Shown here piece by piece: positions 1 to 8,803 of a stretch of 64,000 bases of DNA (position 1 is the stretch's first letter; each line of letters begins with the position of its first letter). The position numbers were made by a program, and so were the translations under genes. The notes below the pieces were generated by a model. It did not search any database and had not been told where the DNA came from. It was given only the letters and a program-made list of their open reading frames with translations. This DNA is from Streptomyces sp. CB02959 (GTDB taxonomy: Bacteria; Actinomycetota; Actinomycetes; Streptomycetales; Streptomycetaceae): positions 151,934-215,933 of the forward strand of contig NZ_NNBP01000015.1 of NCBI RefSeq assembly GCF_002803155.1, read 5' to 3'.

Positions 1-243
1 GCCATCGACTCCGCTGCTGCCGCTCACGATCCCGTCCTGCTTGGTCTCCAGGTCCCTCAACGCAGCTTTGAGGTTCACGTGTACCGACCCGACGGCCTGG
101 GAACCCTGGCTCCACGCCTGCCGAGACGAGCGAAGGTCACCTTGCCCGCCTCCGGAGCTCCAGTCCTCCCCACCGGCGCCGGCCAGATTCATGCGGACCG
201 AGTTCTCATGCTTGAGCTCGGCCCACTCTTCCTCGAACGTCAC
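1..243 (-). CDS. N-terminal part of a type VII-secretion-type small protein (runs off the left edge)
   Basis: The minus strand is open without a stop from a GTG at 243 to the window edge (81 codons). It follows a short purine-rich ribosome site (GGGGGCGGA). The protein begins VTFEEEWAELKHENSV, then has a Gly-rich linker and a polar helical stretch rich in Q, S, A and K. This opening is typical of a Streptomyces family of about 100-aa proteins encoded beside WXG100-like effectors, thought to be exported or chaperone-like partners of type VII secretion. The second half and the neighbours lie outside the window, so the role is inferred from resemblance only. A second type VII-type cassette sits at 36.6-39.2 kb. 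Confidence 0.6.
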   Translation of the reverse strand, partial: MTFEEEWAELKHENSVRMNLAGAGGEDWSSGGGQGDLRSSRQAWSQGSQAVGSVHVNLKAALRDLETKQDGIVSGSSGVDG

Positions 244-707
244 TCCGCCCCCTGGCAAACCACGTGCTTGTTGGTATCACGCGCGGGTGCGAAGGTAGCA
301 GCCATACCGGCACCCGTGCGTGAGTACGTGTACTCACATGCTGGCAGTTCCTGTCCGCGGTAGTTCGTTGCGTGCCCGTCGCCGATCCGTGCGTCCGGGC
401 CGCCCCGAACTGCCGTACAAGGCTCGCCTACCCCTCAGCGAGTGCGGACCTCGGCCGCCACCTGGCGCCCCGTCGCTCGCCGGTGCGGGATGCCGTTCCT
501 GAATTCGGAGACGATCGCCAGATGGCAGTCGGCAGGAGGGCTCTGCTGTACGTGGCCCCGCCACCGCATCGCCGCAGGATCGACAGCCCTGGTCAAATGG
601 GCGTGCCCTGATCTTGCGAGGCGTTGAGGAACTCGCCCTTGTCGGCGTCACGTGTCAGTCATTCGTCATGCTGACGACCGACCGCGCGAGGTCAGTATGG
701 TTCTCGC
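244..707. other. Intergenic stretch without a recognisable gene
   Basis: Open frames exist on both strands but they are rich in R, P and S and look like GC-rich shadows. No ribosome site, family motif or hairpin was recognised. It separates the left-edge gene from the HAD hydrolase gene and may hold both promoters. Confidence 0.5.
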
Positions 708-1370
708 ATGATTCGCGCTGTGGTCTTCGATGTTGGGGAATGTCTGGTCGACGAGACCAAGGAGTACGGAACATGGGCTGATTGGCTTGGTGTTCCGCGC
801 CATACCTTTGCAGCGATGTTCGGAGCTGTCATCGCGCAGGGCCGGGACTACCGTGAGACCTTTCTGGAGTTTGATCCTGGTTTCGACCTCTCGGCGCAGC
901 GCGAGGCCCGTGCGGGTGCGGGGCAGCCTGAGCACTTCGACGAGAGTGATCTTTACCCCGATGTCCGGCCGACCCTAGCTCAGCTCAGGGAGGCGGGGCT
1001 GTGGCTCGGGATCGCAGGGAACCAGACGGTGCGCGCGGGCCGCATCCTTCGTGATCTGTTCTCCCACGACGTGGATTTGATCGGCACGTCGGACGACTGG
1101 GGGGCCAGTAAGCCGGACCCTGAGTTCTTCGTCCGGGTCGCCGCAGTGGTGCCGTTCATGCCTGAGGAGATTCTGTACGTCGGAGACCGTGTGGACAACG
1201 ATCTACGCCCCGGGGCTGCCGCAGGAATGCACACTGCGCTGGTGCACCGGGGCCCCTGGGCCACCATCCAGTGGAACACCGCCGAGGCTCGCGAGCTGCC
1301 GACGTTCCGCGTCGAAATGCTCACGGAGTTGCCCGAGCTGATCGGCAAGTTCAACGTGTCAGCGCGCTGA
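708..1370 (+). CDS. HAD-superfamily hydrolase
   Basis: A 220-aa cytoplasmic protein with the haloacid-dehalogenase layout. Motif I is FDVGEC with nucleophile Asp8; the usual second Asp (position 10) is Gly here. Motif II is weak (GIAGNQT, about 101-107). Motif III is SKPDPEFF with Lys135. Motif IV is VGDRVDND (about 158-165). The replaced second Asp is typical of dehalogenase-type or atypical members and argues against a standard DxD phosphatase. The length is normal for the family. It converges on, and overlaps by 20 nt, the regulator gene on the other strand. The substrate is unknown. Family assignment is secure; reaction type is not. Confidence 0.88.
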   Translation: MIRAVVFDVGECLVDETKEYGTWADWLGVPRHTFAAMFGAVIAQGRDYRETFLEFDPGFDLSAQREARAGAGQPEHFDESDLYPDVRPTLAQLREAGLWLGIAGNQTVRAGRILRDLFSHDVDLIGTSDDWGASKPDPEFFVRVAAVVPFMPEEILYVGDRVDNDLRPGAAAGMHTALVHRGPWATIQWNTAEARELPTFRVEMLTELPELIGKFNVSAR

Positions 1371-2580
1371 CCGTCGTCGACCAGCCGTACAAGCGCTCGT
1401 CCAGTTCGCGTACGCACTGCTCGCGTTGGTGTGGGATGAGGCTCCGGCGTACTTCCCGGACGCGTTCCATGCCCGTGGCGTACCAGGTGATCTCCAGCTG
1501 GTCGAGGGCGGAGCAGGCGTGGTGGCATGCTGCCTCCGGCTGGCCGGAGGCAGCCTCGACGGCGGCCAGGTCGGCGTAGACGACTGTGCGCTGCTTGTCT
1601 TCCTCAGGAGGTATCTGGTCGAGGGCGTCGAGCAGCGTTGAACGGGCCTGCGGAAGGTGGCCTGCTTTGAGCTGGGTGTTTCCCTTGAACGCGGCAAGGC
1701 GTGCGGCGCTGAACCAGTCCATCCATGGGGGCACGGAGCGGTTTTGGTCTTCGGCCAGGGTGTCCTCGGCGTGCTTGATCAGGTTCAGCGCTGTGCGCAG
1801 GTGGCCGCACCGGGTTTCACATTCTGCTTCGACGGCGTCCAGCCACGCAAGGAAGGCGGCGGGAGCAGGGTGGCGGCGCGCGTACGTCCGGGCGGCCACC
1901 ATGCGCTCGGCCGCGGCTTCCCGGTCACCGGACCAGCCGGGAATGAAGGCCGTGTGGGCGAGGATGGCTGCGCCCATCAGGGCGTCGTCGGCTTCGCCAG
2001 CCGCCTGCAGGGCCCGGAGCAGAGTGGAGCTGGCGGCCTCTGGTTCGCGGAGGTCGAAGAACTCGATGCGTCCGGCGAGGAGCCAGGTTTCGGCCAGCGA
2101 CGAGGCCACAGCGCGGCGGGTTCGGCCGGCCGTCTCGGGGAGTAGCGCACACCCGAGGTGTGCATGTGCCAGTACCGCGGGGTGGAGTGTCGCCGGCGCA
2201 ACGGACCAGTACATGCGCCGATGGGAGCGCGTGACGTCTTCATAGTCAGTGGCCAGGGATGAGGGCTGCATGGATGCCTGGGTACGGGAAGGTACGGCAG
2301 GCAGGCGACCGGACACGGGGCTGGATGCCGCCGAACGTCGTGGGACCGCTGCGTGATCACGTCCAAGTGGCACGGTGAAGCCAAGGGCTTCCATGTCCTG
2401 TCCGGTGAGTTCTGTGAGGCGTTGTTGCATGTCGGCGTGCGGACAAGGCGGTTTGTTGGATTCCCATCGACGAACCTGGCGGACGTCCACACCGAGAGCC
2501 GTGGCGAAGGCTTGCTGAGTGCTGTAACCCGCCGCGATACGAGCGGACTTGAGTCGCACGTTTCCTGCGGGTCGTGGCAC
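1351..2580 (-). CDS. HTH regulator with C-terminal TPR-like domain
   Basis: The GTG at 2580 is chosen because AGGAGG lies 6 nt upstream; the frame stays open further 5' but without such a site. The 409-aa product has an N-terminal helix-turn-helix (about residues 9-42) ending VDVRQVRRWESN, where the recognition helix expects DNA contacts. A Pro/Ser linker follows, then about 270 residues of Ala/Leu/Glu-rich helices resembling tetratricopeptide repeats. This plan is common among Streptomyces pathway-type regulators. The gene is divergent from the DUF6415 gene at 2775, so the 194-bp gap probably holds both promoters. Target genes and ligand are unknown. Confidence 0.75.
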   Translation of the reverse strand: MPRPAGNVRLKSARIAAGYSTQQAFATALGVDVRQVRRWESNKPPCPHADMQQRLTELTGQDMEALGFTVPLGRDHAAVPRRSAASSPVSGRLPAVPSRTQASMQPSSLATDYEDVTRSHRRMYWSVAPATLHPAVLAHAHLGCALLPETAGRTRRAVASSLAETWLLAGRIEFFDLREPEAASSTLLRALQAAGEADDALMGAAILAHTAFIPGWSGDREAAAERMVAARTYARRHPAPAAFLAWLDAVEAECETRCGHLRTALNLIKHAEDTLAEDQNRSVPPWMDWFSAARLAAFKGNTQLKAGHLPQARSTLLDALDQIPPEEDKQRTVVYADLAAVEAASGQPEAACHHACSALDQLEITWYATGMERVREVRRSLIPHQREQCVRELDERLYGWSTTVSALTR

Positions 2581-2774
2581 GCCGCACCTCCTGTATTGGT
2601 CTTCTAACAGTTTTCCCCAGGAGTCCTCATCATCGCTAGTGCTCACCCAAACGATGTCATAAAAGCCCCTTTTCCTAGCAAGAAAAGTCCTCTGGAAGTC
2701 CTCGCCATGGCGATACAACCTGGCAATCCTTAAGGGCACGTTGACCAGACTGATGCGACCTCAGGAGCCCAGTC

Positions 2775-3215
2775 ATGCCCAGCCGCGTACGTCCCGTCTA
2801 CGCAGGCCCTTCCGTCCCTCAGCGGGGAGACGCCCACCGAGATGCGATCTGTACAACGTCAACCGCGCTGTCTGCCTCCATGCGCGACCCGATCGATACG
2901 GAGACCATCGCGGCGACCATTCGCCACGCCCTACACCTTGGTGCCGGCAGGCCTTCCCCCGGGGAACTGGCAGAAGCTGCGGAGACACTCACCGGACACA
3001 TCGCAATGCTCCTCACCGAGGTCCGTGAGACAGCCCACGGAAGCCGGCCCGTCTGCGTTGAAGCAGCCGATTGCGCTGGCCGTTTCCACGGCATCGAGCG
3101 ACAGATGAACGAGGGACTCGGCGACGGCGCTCTGTCCGCCCACGTTCAGGTGCACCTGCTTGCCCGAGACTGCCAATGGCTGCTGGCCCACCACACGGCG
3201 AGGGTGGGCTGGTGA
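2775..3215 (+). CDS. DUF6415-like protein
   Basis: ATG at 2775 has AGGAG 7 nt upstream; an internal ATG at 2880 has no ribosome site. The 146-aa product has the IDTETIAATIRHAL...LTGHIAMLLTEV...LARDCQWLL helical pattern found in the actinobacterial DUF6415 family, whose members are often annotated as natural-product-associated proteins. No catalytic residues are visible. It is probably a small cytoplasmic helical protein. It is divergent from the HTH-TPR regulator, which could control it. Family resemblance is moderate and the biochemical role is unknown. Confidence 0.65.
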   Translation: MPSRVRPVYAGPSVPQRGDAHRDAICTTSTALSASMRDPIDTETIAATIRHALHLGAGRPSPGELAEAAETLTGHIAMLLTEVRETAHGSRPVCVEAADCAGRFHGIERQMNEGLGDGALSAHVQVHLLARDCQWLLAHHTARVGW

Positions 3216-4270
3216 GCGTCGGGCAACTGCCGGTGGTGTTCCTCTCTCCGGTGTGTCGGTTGCTGTCGTCGCTGCCTGCACATGCGGCAGGCCGACTACC
3301 GCAGTTACGCGGAACACAGGGGCTGGATGGTCGCTGGCCAGTGGGCTCGATTTCGCCGGCTTCACCCTGGGCACACGCTGGCCTCAGCTGCCCGCGCGGC
3401 TGGGCGCCATGTGCGAAGAGACAGCGCATGGAGGGGCCTTGCCATGTCTGGTTTGCCATGTGGAGCGGCTGGCAACGGAACCGAGGTATCAGTCCCTGCC
3501 CCTGCTGCGCATCGCCGAGACCGGGGGCGGATCGTCACCTCCTTGGGTGCCTCTGAACGGCCGGTCCTGTCTGTGCGTGAACGGATGAGGCGGCCGTGAC
3601 GGATCGGCAGCGGCGTATTGCTGCCTACCTCACTTGCCTGGCCGCCCTGGTGCTGGTCCTTGCCACCGGCACCTCGGGGGCTGGCCGATGACGAGGAACT
3701 GCTGGTGCTGGCCGTCCACGACCGGTACTTCGTCTTGCCGAGGCCGTCCGCAGACCTGGGCTTTGGACGAGGTCGGACGGCGGCTGCCCGTGACTGGTGC
3801 AGAACCTGGCCACCACGGCGGGTAGGTCGGCGCGCGTCCCCGTCGATGCTATCGGCGGTGACAAAGGCAGTCGGAGTTGAACTTGGCAAAGGAGAAGTCT
3901 GTACTTGATCAGGTCGCGCATATACCCGCCGGTGCAGAGCATGCGGCGTTCGCCTCGACAAGGACCACAGCCATCAACCGCAGCCTTCGCCGCTGGTCCA
4001 TGCCTCTGAGCAACAGCCGCTCCATGGCCAGGGCATCCTGGCATGGCTGCACGCCAAGCCGCGGCAGGAGCGTGACTGCTGCTCGCTACTCCACGCCGGC
4101 ACACCAGGCACTGACACGGATGCCGCCCTGCAGGCTCCTGGCAGCGGTCGCCGTTGGCCGAGGTGACTGCGGCGACCGCCCGTACGAACCGCTACCCGTT
4201 GAGGCAGCGAGGCATCAACTTCAGACAGGAAGAGGAGGCCCGACAGCACCGAGCCCCGTTTGCGTCGTGC
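3216..4270. other. About 1 kb with only degenerate-looking open frames
   Basis: No convincing gene. One short frame, 3596-3691 (GTG start, about 31 aa), contains a clear membrane helix. A different frame immediately after it (3690-3908) carries an acidic stretch DDEELLVLAVHDRYFVLP, so a decayed membrane protein broken by a frameshift is possible. A third frame at 3282 contains YRSYAEHRGWMVAGQW, faintly like the opening of a recombinase. None has a good ribosome site or intact family signature. Confidence 0.35.
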
Positions 4271-4696
4271 CTACCGGTGGATGATCATGCAGGCCATGCC
4301 GGGCAGAATCTGACCCGAGAGGTCTTTCCACTCGGTGCACAGTCGCGAGCCGTTCGGGAAGTTCTCGTTGATGCTCCAGCTGGTGTGGTCGGTGTCGCCG
4401 TTGGTGTCTGCCGATGTCCAGCCTCGGAGGTTCCGTTTCCGCTTCCCGTTCTTCTCCCGGAGCGTAAGGAGCGCCTGGGCGTGGATCCGGTGGGGTGTTC
4501 TGGCTGTAGTCACACTGTCCACGTGCAATCCACTGCCGTACACGGTGATCCGGTTGCCCTGCCGGGCCGCTGACCCTGTGGCCTCTGCCGACGGCACAGA
4601 AAGCAGCACGGAAAGCACGGCAAGAGCGCCGGCAGTAATCACGTTTCTTCGCATACCGAATGAACGGAAGAATCGACCTCGCAGTCTCGCACCCAC
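4271..4696 (-). CDS. Small secreted protein of unknown function
   Basis: GTG at 4696 follows GGGGGAGGAA at 6-nt spacing; the later ATG at 4654 has no site. The 141-aa product has an Arg-rich start, a hydrophobic core (VITAGALAVLSVLLSV) and a probable signal-peptidase site after PSAEA, so it should be exported by Sec or Tat. The mature part, about 105 aa, contains a Lys/Arg-rich turn, WTSADTNGD, and two Cys (CTEW and ACMI) that could form a disulfide. It resembles unnamed small secreted Streptomyces proteins. No enzyme motif was recognised. Confidence 0.7.
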   Translation of the reverse strand: MGARLRGRFFRSFGMRRNVITAGALAVLSVLLSVPSAEATGSAARQGNRITVYGSGLHVDSVTTARTPHRIHAQALLTLREKNGKRKRNLRGWTSADTNGDTDHTSWSINENFPNGSRLCTEWKDLSGQILPGMACMIIHR

Positions 4697-4938
4697 GCGA
4701 AGTTCCTCCCCCGGCGTGAAGCCTGAAGAGCGGTATGACGGGAGCGATATCGTCACTTTGTCGGGACGGCCTGGAGTGTTTCCCGTTGGCCGCCCTCACC
4801 GTCTCGTGCGGATGCGCGTCATGCCGCCACCGATCTCCACAAGCAGCAAAAGACCTCTTGACCAGCGGCTTCCGCTCTTCGTGAGCGGCGAGGTTCGGTG
4901 GTCGCGTTCCAGCCGCGATCACCGTGGAGGTCATCCGC

Positions 4939-5097
4939 ATGACTCCTATTCTGTTCGTCGCCGCATCCCTGACGTTGTTGTTCACCCACACCGGCCCTGC
5001 GGTGTTCGCCGAAGCGAGCATGAGCGTTCGGCCCGGACGTGGCCGCCACCGCCGTGTCGCCCGAGGGCGGCACGCCGCGCGAGGGGGGCGACGATGA
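4939..5097 (+). CDS. 52-aa small membrane protein coupled to the HATPase gene
   Basis: ATG at 4939 has GGAGG 8 nt upstream. The product opens with one hydrophobic helix (TPILFVAASLTLLFTHTGPA) and ends in a basic Arg/His-rich tail. Its stop overlaps the start of the next gene in an ATGA quartet (5094-5097), so the two are almost certainly translated together. The arrangement suggests a single-pass membrane partner for the HATPase protein, but function is not known. Confidence 0.6.
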   Translation: MTPILFVAASLTLLFTHTGPAVFAEASMSVRPGRGRHRRVARGRHAARGGRR

Positions 5098-5573
5098 CTC
5101 CGCCGTTGCCCCACAAGGACGACGTGGTCCGTGTGCTGTGGCGCTGGACGAGCGACACACCCCATGCGCTACCGCGGGCCCGGACCACACTGCGCTGCGC
5201 GTTGGTTCAACTGGGGTATGAAGGCGAGCCGCTGGAGGATGCCGTGTTGGCGGTGTCCGAGCTTGCCGCCAACGCACTCGAACATGCGCCGGGCCCGTAC
5301 GAGATGCGACTGCGTTTCACCGCTCCGGGCCTGATCTGCGAAGTGACGGACAGAGATCCCCGGTTGCCAGCAGTCCCCGCATTTCCCGCGACGGGTCCGT
5401 TCGAGGTCGACTCATCGAGGTGCGGTGGCGGCTTGGACGCCTTGCTCAAGGGCATGTCCGAGAGAGGGCGGGGACTCCACGTGGTTCACCAGCTCACTTG
5501 CGGAGCCTGGGGGTTCGCCGCTGACAAGGGAGGGCGGATGAAGGTGGCTTGGATGGCGATTCCGGGCAGCTGA
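5094..5573 (+). CDS. HATPase (anti-sigma/RsbW-like) ATP-binding regulatory protein
   Basis: The 159-aa product carries the GHKL fold signatures: N box SELAANALEHA (about residues 59-69), a D box around VTDRDPR, and the G-rich SERGRGLHVV segment (about 126-135). Single-domain proteins of this type in Streptomyces act as serine kinases or antagonists of anti-sigma factors in partner-switching circuits. The start is fixed by GAGGGGGGCG upstream and the ATGA overlap with the preceding small membrane gene. A strong hairpin terminator follows the stop. Partner proteins are not in the window. Confidence 0.88.
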   Translation: MTPPLPHKDDVVRVLWRWTSDTPHALPRARTTLRCALVQLGYEGEPLEDAVLAVSELAANALEHAPGPYEMRLRFTAPGLICEVTDRDPRLPAVPAFPATGPFEVDSSRCGGGLDALLKGMSERGRGLHVVHQLTCGAWGFAADKGGRMKVAWMAIPGS

Positions 5574-5591
5574 GGCCGAACGCTCGACTCC

Positions 5592-5621
5592 GTGGCTTGC
5601 CGCCCCGAGGCGGCAAGCCAC
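5592..5621 (+). terminator. Strong hairpin after the HATPase gene
   Basis: A perfect 13-bp stem (GTGGCTTGCCGCC with its complement) around a CCGA loop, starting 18 nt after the stop at 5573. There is no U-tract, as is usual for Streptomyces terminators. It separates the HATPase pair from the lipoprotein/Tad operon. Confidence 0.75.
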
Positions 5622-5792
5622 GCGCTTCGCCTCGGGGTACCGGAGGGAGGTGTCGTGCCTGTCGCGGGGTCCGTCAAGAAGGGAGTGAACCTTCCCGATC
5701 CGAGTGGAAAGTGCGACGCAGGCATTTCCAGCTTGCAATTGATCACGCAGGGTGGTTATTTGTCGGCTCTGAGTGACGAAAGGTGGGGGAAC

Positions 5793-6335
5793 GTGGCGTT
5801 TCGTGGACGAGTGAGGTGGCAACTGCGCTGGGGCTGCACGGTCGCCGCTGTGCTGGGCCTGGTAGGTGGGTGCACTGGAAGCCCGCACGATGCGAAGCCG
5901 TCCGAAGCGGCCGTACCGACTGAGGTGGCTCGCACCCCGAGCACCCCGAGCGGGGATGCGGTTGCCGCCTACCGGGGGATGTGGAGCGATCTGACCGCAG
6001 TGTCGGCAGCCCCCGACCCGCAGTCGCCGCGCCTCGAGAAGCATGCGGCGGCCGGGGCTCTCGAGTTGATGAAATACGGCCTCAGGAAACAAGTGAAGGA
6101 AGGCATTGTAGCCAAGGGTGCTCCACGGCTGGCTCCGGCAGTCGTTTCCGCACGTGATGGGAAAGTCGTCATCCGTGATTGTGTCGACGGTACTGACTGG
6201 CTGCAATACAAACGGAACGGCGAGCTGAAGAACGACGTGCCGGGTAGCCATTTCAAAGCCGACGCTACTGTGGGGCGAGCCAAGGGCGTTTGGAAGGTCA
6301 CTGATCTCTACATGGGCGAATCCGGCTCATGCTGA
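5793..6335 (+). CDS. Lipoprotein upstream of the Tad pilus operon
   Basis: GTG at 5793 is chosen because GGTGGGGGAA precedes it and it places a lipobox at the right distance: hydrophobic VAAVLGLVGGC with the lipidated Cys at residue 27. The 180-aa product has a Pro/Thr/Ser linker, then an about 120-aa domain (AAYRGMWSDLTAV...WKVTDLYMGE). This ends like NTF2/SnoaL-type accessory domains seen in actinobacterial secretion-associated lipoproteins. Its stop lies inside the start of the next gene (ATG at 6329), so it is coupled to the pilus-associated secreted protein. Likely anchored on the outer face of the membrane; role inferred. Confidence 0.72.
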   Translation: MAFRGRVRWQLRWGCTVAAVLGLVGGCTGSPHDAKPSEAAVPTEVARTPSTPSGDAVAAYRGMWSDLTAVSAAPDPQSPRLEKHAAAGALELMKYGLRKQVKEGIVAKGAPRLAPAVVSARDGKVVIRDCVDGTDWLQYKRNGELKNDVPGSHFKADATVGRAKGVWKVTDLYMGESGSC

Positions 6336-7204
6336 TCAGGGGCATCGGGCTGAACAGTCGGGCCTGCGGCCTGGCCGTGTGGTGGGGAATCCTTGCGCTT
6401 TCACTCTCAAGCTCGCCTGCACGAGCAGACGGGAACAAGGACATGTACGGGGGAGTGACGTGCGCTCCAGGGGTTTGCAGCGCAGAAGCGAAGAGCGTCA
6501 CAAGGCAGCCGGGATATTCCGGGAAAGGCAGGCCGGAGGCTCGGCCCCCAAGCGAGCACACGGAACAGGACCGCAGGGGAGATAAGAGCGCTTCAGATAT
6601 CGGCGCGGATGACTGGGAGCATGGCTTGGCCAAGATGGGCCTGGTAAAGGCTGGAAAAGGGCTCCTTCCGCGTGTCGATGGCGAAGAGCCGAACGATCCA
6701 AAGGCAGACGCAAAAGGGCACGTGCCGGTGCGGATTGTGGTGCAGCGGGCGGTGTCACGGTTGAAATTGCCGAAGCCGGTGATCCGTACCAGCCCGCGTG
6801 AGGACTTTGCGCAGGTGGTCAATGTGCCGACGTGGATGTGGGTGGAGCGCGGCACATGGGGGCCTGTGACGACGTCGGCGGCTGTGGGTGGGGTGGAGGT
6901 GACGGCGACGGCTCGGCCGCGGAGGTCGGTGTGGTCTATGGGCGACGGCGGGAGTGTGGTCTGTCAGGGCCCGGGGACGCCGTACTCGGCCCGGTTCGGG
7001 CCCAACGCGTCGTCGCCGGACTGCGGTTACACCTATCGGCGAGCGTCGACGTCCGAGCCGGGGAAGGCATTTTCGGTGTCGGTGCGGGTGGTCTGGGATG
7101 TGGAGTGGAAAGGGGGTGGGCGATCAGGAGTGGTGCCGGGCCTGGCGATGTCGGCTGAGCGGCGGTTGGAGGTGGATGAGGTGCAGGCCGTTGTGACGAG
7201 CTGA
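6329..7204 (+). CDS. Secreted protein at the head of the Tad cluster
   Basis: The 291-aa product has a signal peptide (hydrophobic VWWGILALSLSSSPARA) followed by a charged, low-complexity segment rich in E, D, K and G. A C-terminal region of about 150 aa rich in V, T and W with two Cys follows (VVCQGPGTPY and PDCGYTYR), suggesting an extracellular beta-rich domain with one disulfide. Proteins of this layout commonly precede Streptomyces Tad operons but have no assigned function. It overlaps the lipoprotein gene by 7 nt and leads into the SAF-domain gene. Confidence 0.7.
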   Translation: MLIRGIGLNSRACGLAVWWGILALSLSSSPARADGNKDMYGGVTCAPGVCSAEAKSVTRQPGYSGKGRPEARPPSEHTEQDRRGDKSASDIGADDWEHGLAKMGLVKAGKGLLPRVDGEEPNDPKADAKGHVPVRIVVQRAVSRLKLPKPVIRTSPREDFAQVVNVPTWMWVERGTWGPVTTSAAVGGVEVTATARPRRSVWSMGDGGSVVCQGPGTPYSARFGPNASSPDCGYTYRRASTSEPGKAFSVSVRVVWDVEWKGGGRSGVVPGLAMSAERRLEVDEVQAVVTS

Positions 7205-7280
7205 CGGCTGGAGTGGGCGGGCGGTGCGCTGCTGCCGTGCCGTTTGTCGGAAGTTGGACGTTCTTGCTGCGGGGTGAATT

Positions 7281-7982
7281 GTGGGTACTTCCTTGTCTTC
7301 TTCAGTCCCCAGGAGTGCTGGGGCCGGTGTGCCGGGGGCGCGACAGTCAGGTCCGGAGCGGAAGCCACTTGTGACCGGTGGTCGGCGGCGTCGGTTGGGC
7401 TGGGTGTGGGCGGGCCTGGGGGCGGTGGTGGTCTCGGCGGTCGGCTTCACAATGGTCGCCAAAGTGGTGGGGCACCGGGACCGGGTGCTGGTGCTGGCGC
7501 GTGATGTGCCGGTGGGCCGGGTCCTGCAACCGGCTGACCTGCGGGTGGTGGAAGTTGCTGCGGATGCGGGCGTTGTGCCGGTGGCTGATCGAGGCACGGT
7601 TCTCGGGCGGAGGGTGAAGGTGCCGTTGGTGGCCGGTGCGTTGCTGGCGCCCGGGCAGGTGGGGACGCCTGTGAATTTTCCGCCGAAGGGCTCTTCTCAG
7701 GTGTCGCTGGCGGTGGAGCCGGGCGGGGCGCCGCCGGAGCTCTCTCGCGGAGAACGCGTGGCGGTGCTGCCTGGACCGACTGGTGGCGGTGCGGCGCAGA
7801 GCGACGAGGACCAGGCGGCTGCTCCGGTGATGGGGACGGTGACGGGGGTGCGGGCGCCGGAGTCGCCGGGCGGGCCGCGGGTGGTGACGGTTCTGGTGGA
7901 GACCGGGGCCGCGAAGCGGGCGGCACAGCTGGAGCATCCACGTGTGGTGGTTCTGCCGGCCGAGGGGCGTGAGGCTCCGTGA
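7281..7982 (+). CDS. CpaB-like SAF-domain pilus assembly protein
   Basis: A GTG start at 7281 gives 233 aa. It has a basic N-terminus, one membrane helix (about 39-62: LGWVWAGLGAVVVSAVGFTM) and a SAF domain (VLVLARDVPVGRVLQPADLRVVEV...VLGRRVKVPLVAGALL). That domain is typical of CpaB/RcpC/FlgA periplasmic proteins. In Gram-positives the domain faces outward and is thought to help pilus assembly or wall passage. The 3' end overlaps the TadZ-like gene by four bases (GTGA). Confidence 0.82.
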   Translation: MGTSLSSSVPRSAGAGVPGARQSGPERKPLVTGGRRRRLGWVWAGLGAVVVSAVGFTMVAKVVGHRDRVLVLARDVPVGRVLQPADLRVVEVAADAGVVPVADRGTVLGRRVKVPLVAGALLAPGQVGTPVNFPPKGSSQVSLAVEPGGAPPELSRGERVAVLPGPTGGGAAQSDEDQAAAPVMGTVTGVRAPESPGGPRVVTVLVETGAAKRAAQLEHPRVVVLPAEGREAP

Positions 7983-8803
7983 GACGTTTGGTGATGGTCG
8001 GGTCGGTCTCGGGCGCGCCGGGAGTGACGACGACGGCTTTGGCGCTGGCTTCCGCGTGGCCATCTGAGGCGGATGGTGGGGTCCGGCCGGTGATGGTGGA
8101 GGCGGACGGGTCCGGTGGGGACCTGATGATGCGCTTCGGGCTACCGCCGGCGCCCTCGTTGCTGGATGTGGCAGCTGCGGTGGGGAAGCCGCATCCGGGG
8201 TCCTTGCTGGGTGCGGTGAGTGAACTTCCCTTCGGGGTACGGGCGGTGGCTGCGGTGCCTGGGCGCGGCCCGTGCACGGAGGCGGTGCGATTGCTGGCCG
8301 ATGAGGGCGGTCGATGGGTGCTGCTGGGTGGGGAAGGCGACCGGGGCACGGTGTTGCTGGATGTTGGGCGGATCGGAAGCGGCGTCGCGCCGCTGCTGGA
8401 GGCCGCTGATCAGGTGGTCCTGGTGGCGCGGGGTGGCGCGGAGCCACTGACGCATGTGTCCGCGTACGGGCTGAAGACGGAAGCGTACGGCGGGCGGTTG
8501 ACGCTGGCCATTGTGGGTCCGTGTCCGTATCCAGCGGACGAGATCGCGCAGTCGCTCGCCATCGAGCAGGTGGTCTTCCTGCCGTGGGATGGCAAGGCCG
8601 TAGCCGCGATGCACCGGCGGCGTGCGGGACGACTGCGGACGACCGGATTCCGGGTGAAGCCGCTCATGGCCGCAGCCTGCAAGCTGGCCAGGCAGCTGGC
8701 CGACTGTCGAGAGCAGAAGGCCACGGAGATGGACGCTGAGATGCAGCGGCGTCTGGTCGCGGTCGCGGGTGATGAGGGAGTGCCCTCGTGGGCGAGACAC
8801 TGA
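7979..8803 (+). CDS. TadZ/CpaE-like ParA/MinD-type ATPase
   Basis: The 274-aa product starts GTG inside the previous stop. The N-terminus has a deviant Walker A, GSVSGAPGVTTTALALA, in which the usual GKTT Lys is Val; similar loss is known in TadZ proteins. A DVGRIG-type switch segment and VVLVARGG follow, as in MinD-like folds. TadZ proteins locate the pilus machine at the cell pole or membrane, and atypical members often lack ATPase activity. The position directly before CpaF supports the call. Confidence 0.78.
   Translation: MRRLVMVGSVSGAPGVTTTALALASAWPSEADGGVRPVMVEADGSGGDLMMRFGLPPAPSLLDVAAAVGKPHPGSLLGAVSELPFGVRAVAAVPGRGPCTEAVRLLADEGGRWVLLGGEGDRGTVLLDVGRIGSGVAPLLEAADQVVLVARGGAEPLTHVSAYGLKTEAYGGRLTLAIVGPCPYPADEIAQSLAIEQVVFLPWDGKAVAAMHRRRAGRLRTTGFRVKPLMAAACKLARQLADCREQKATEMDAEMQRRLVAVAGDEGVPSWARH

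Noticed and set aside
3071..3599. Three overlapping plus-strand frames of 100-160 codons
   Set aside because: None combines a ribosome site with a recognisable family; they contradict each other and look like GC-rich noise.
4335..5573. A 412-codon open frame on the plus strand covering the HATPase gene
   Set aside because: Only the part from 5094 has a ribosome site and family motifs; the upstream two thirds is antisense to the secreted-protein gene and then runs in frame through the small membrane gene region.
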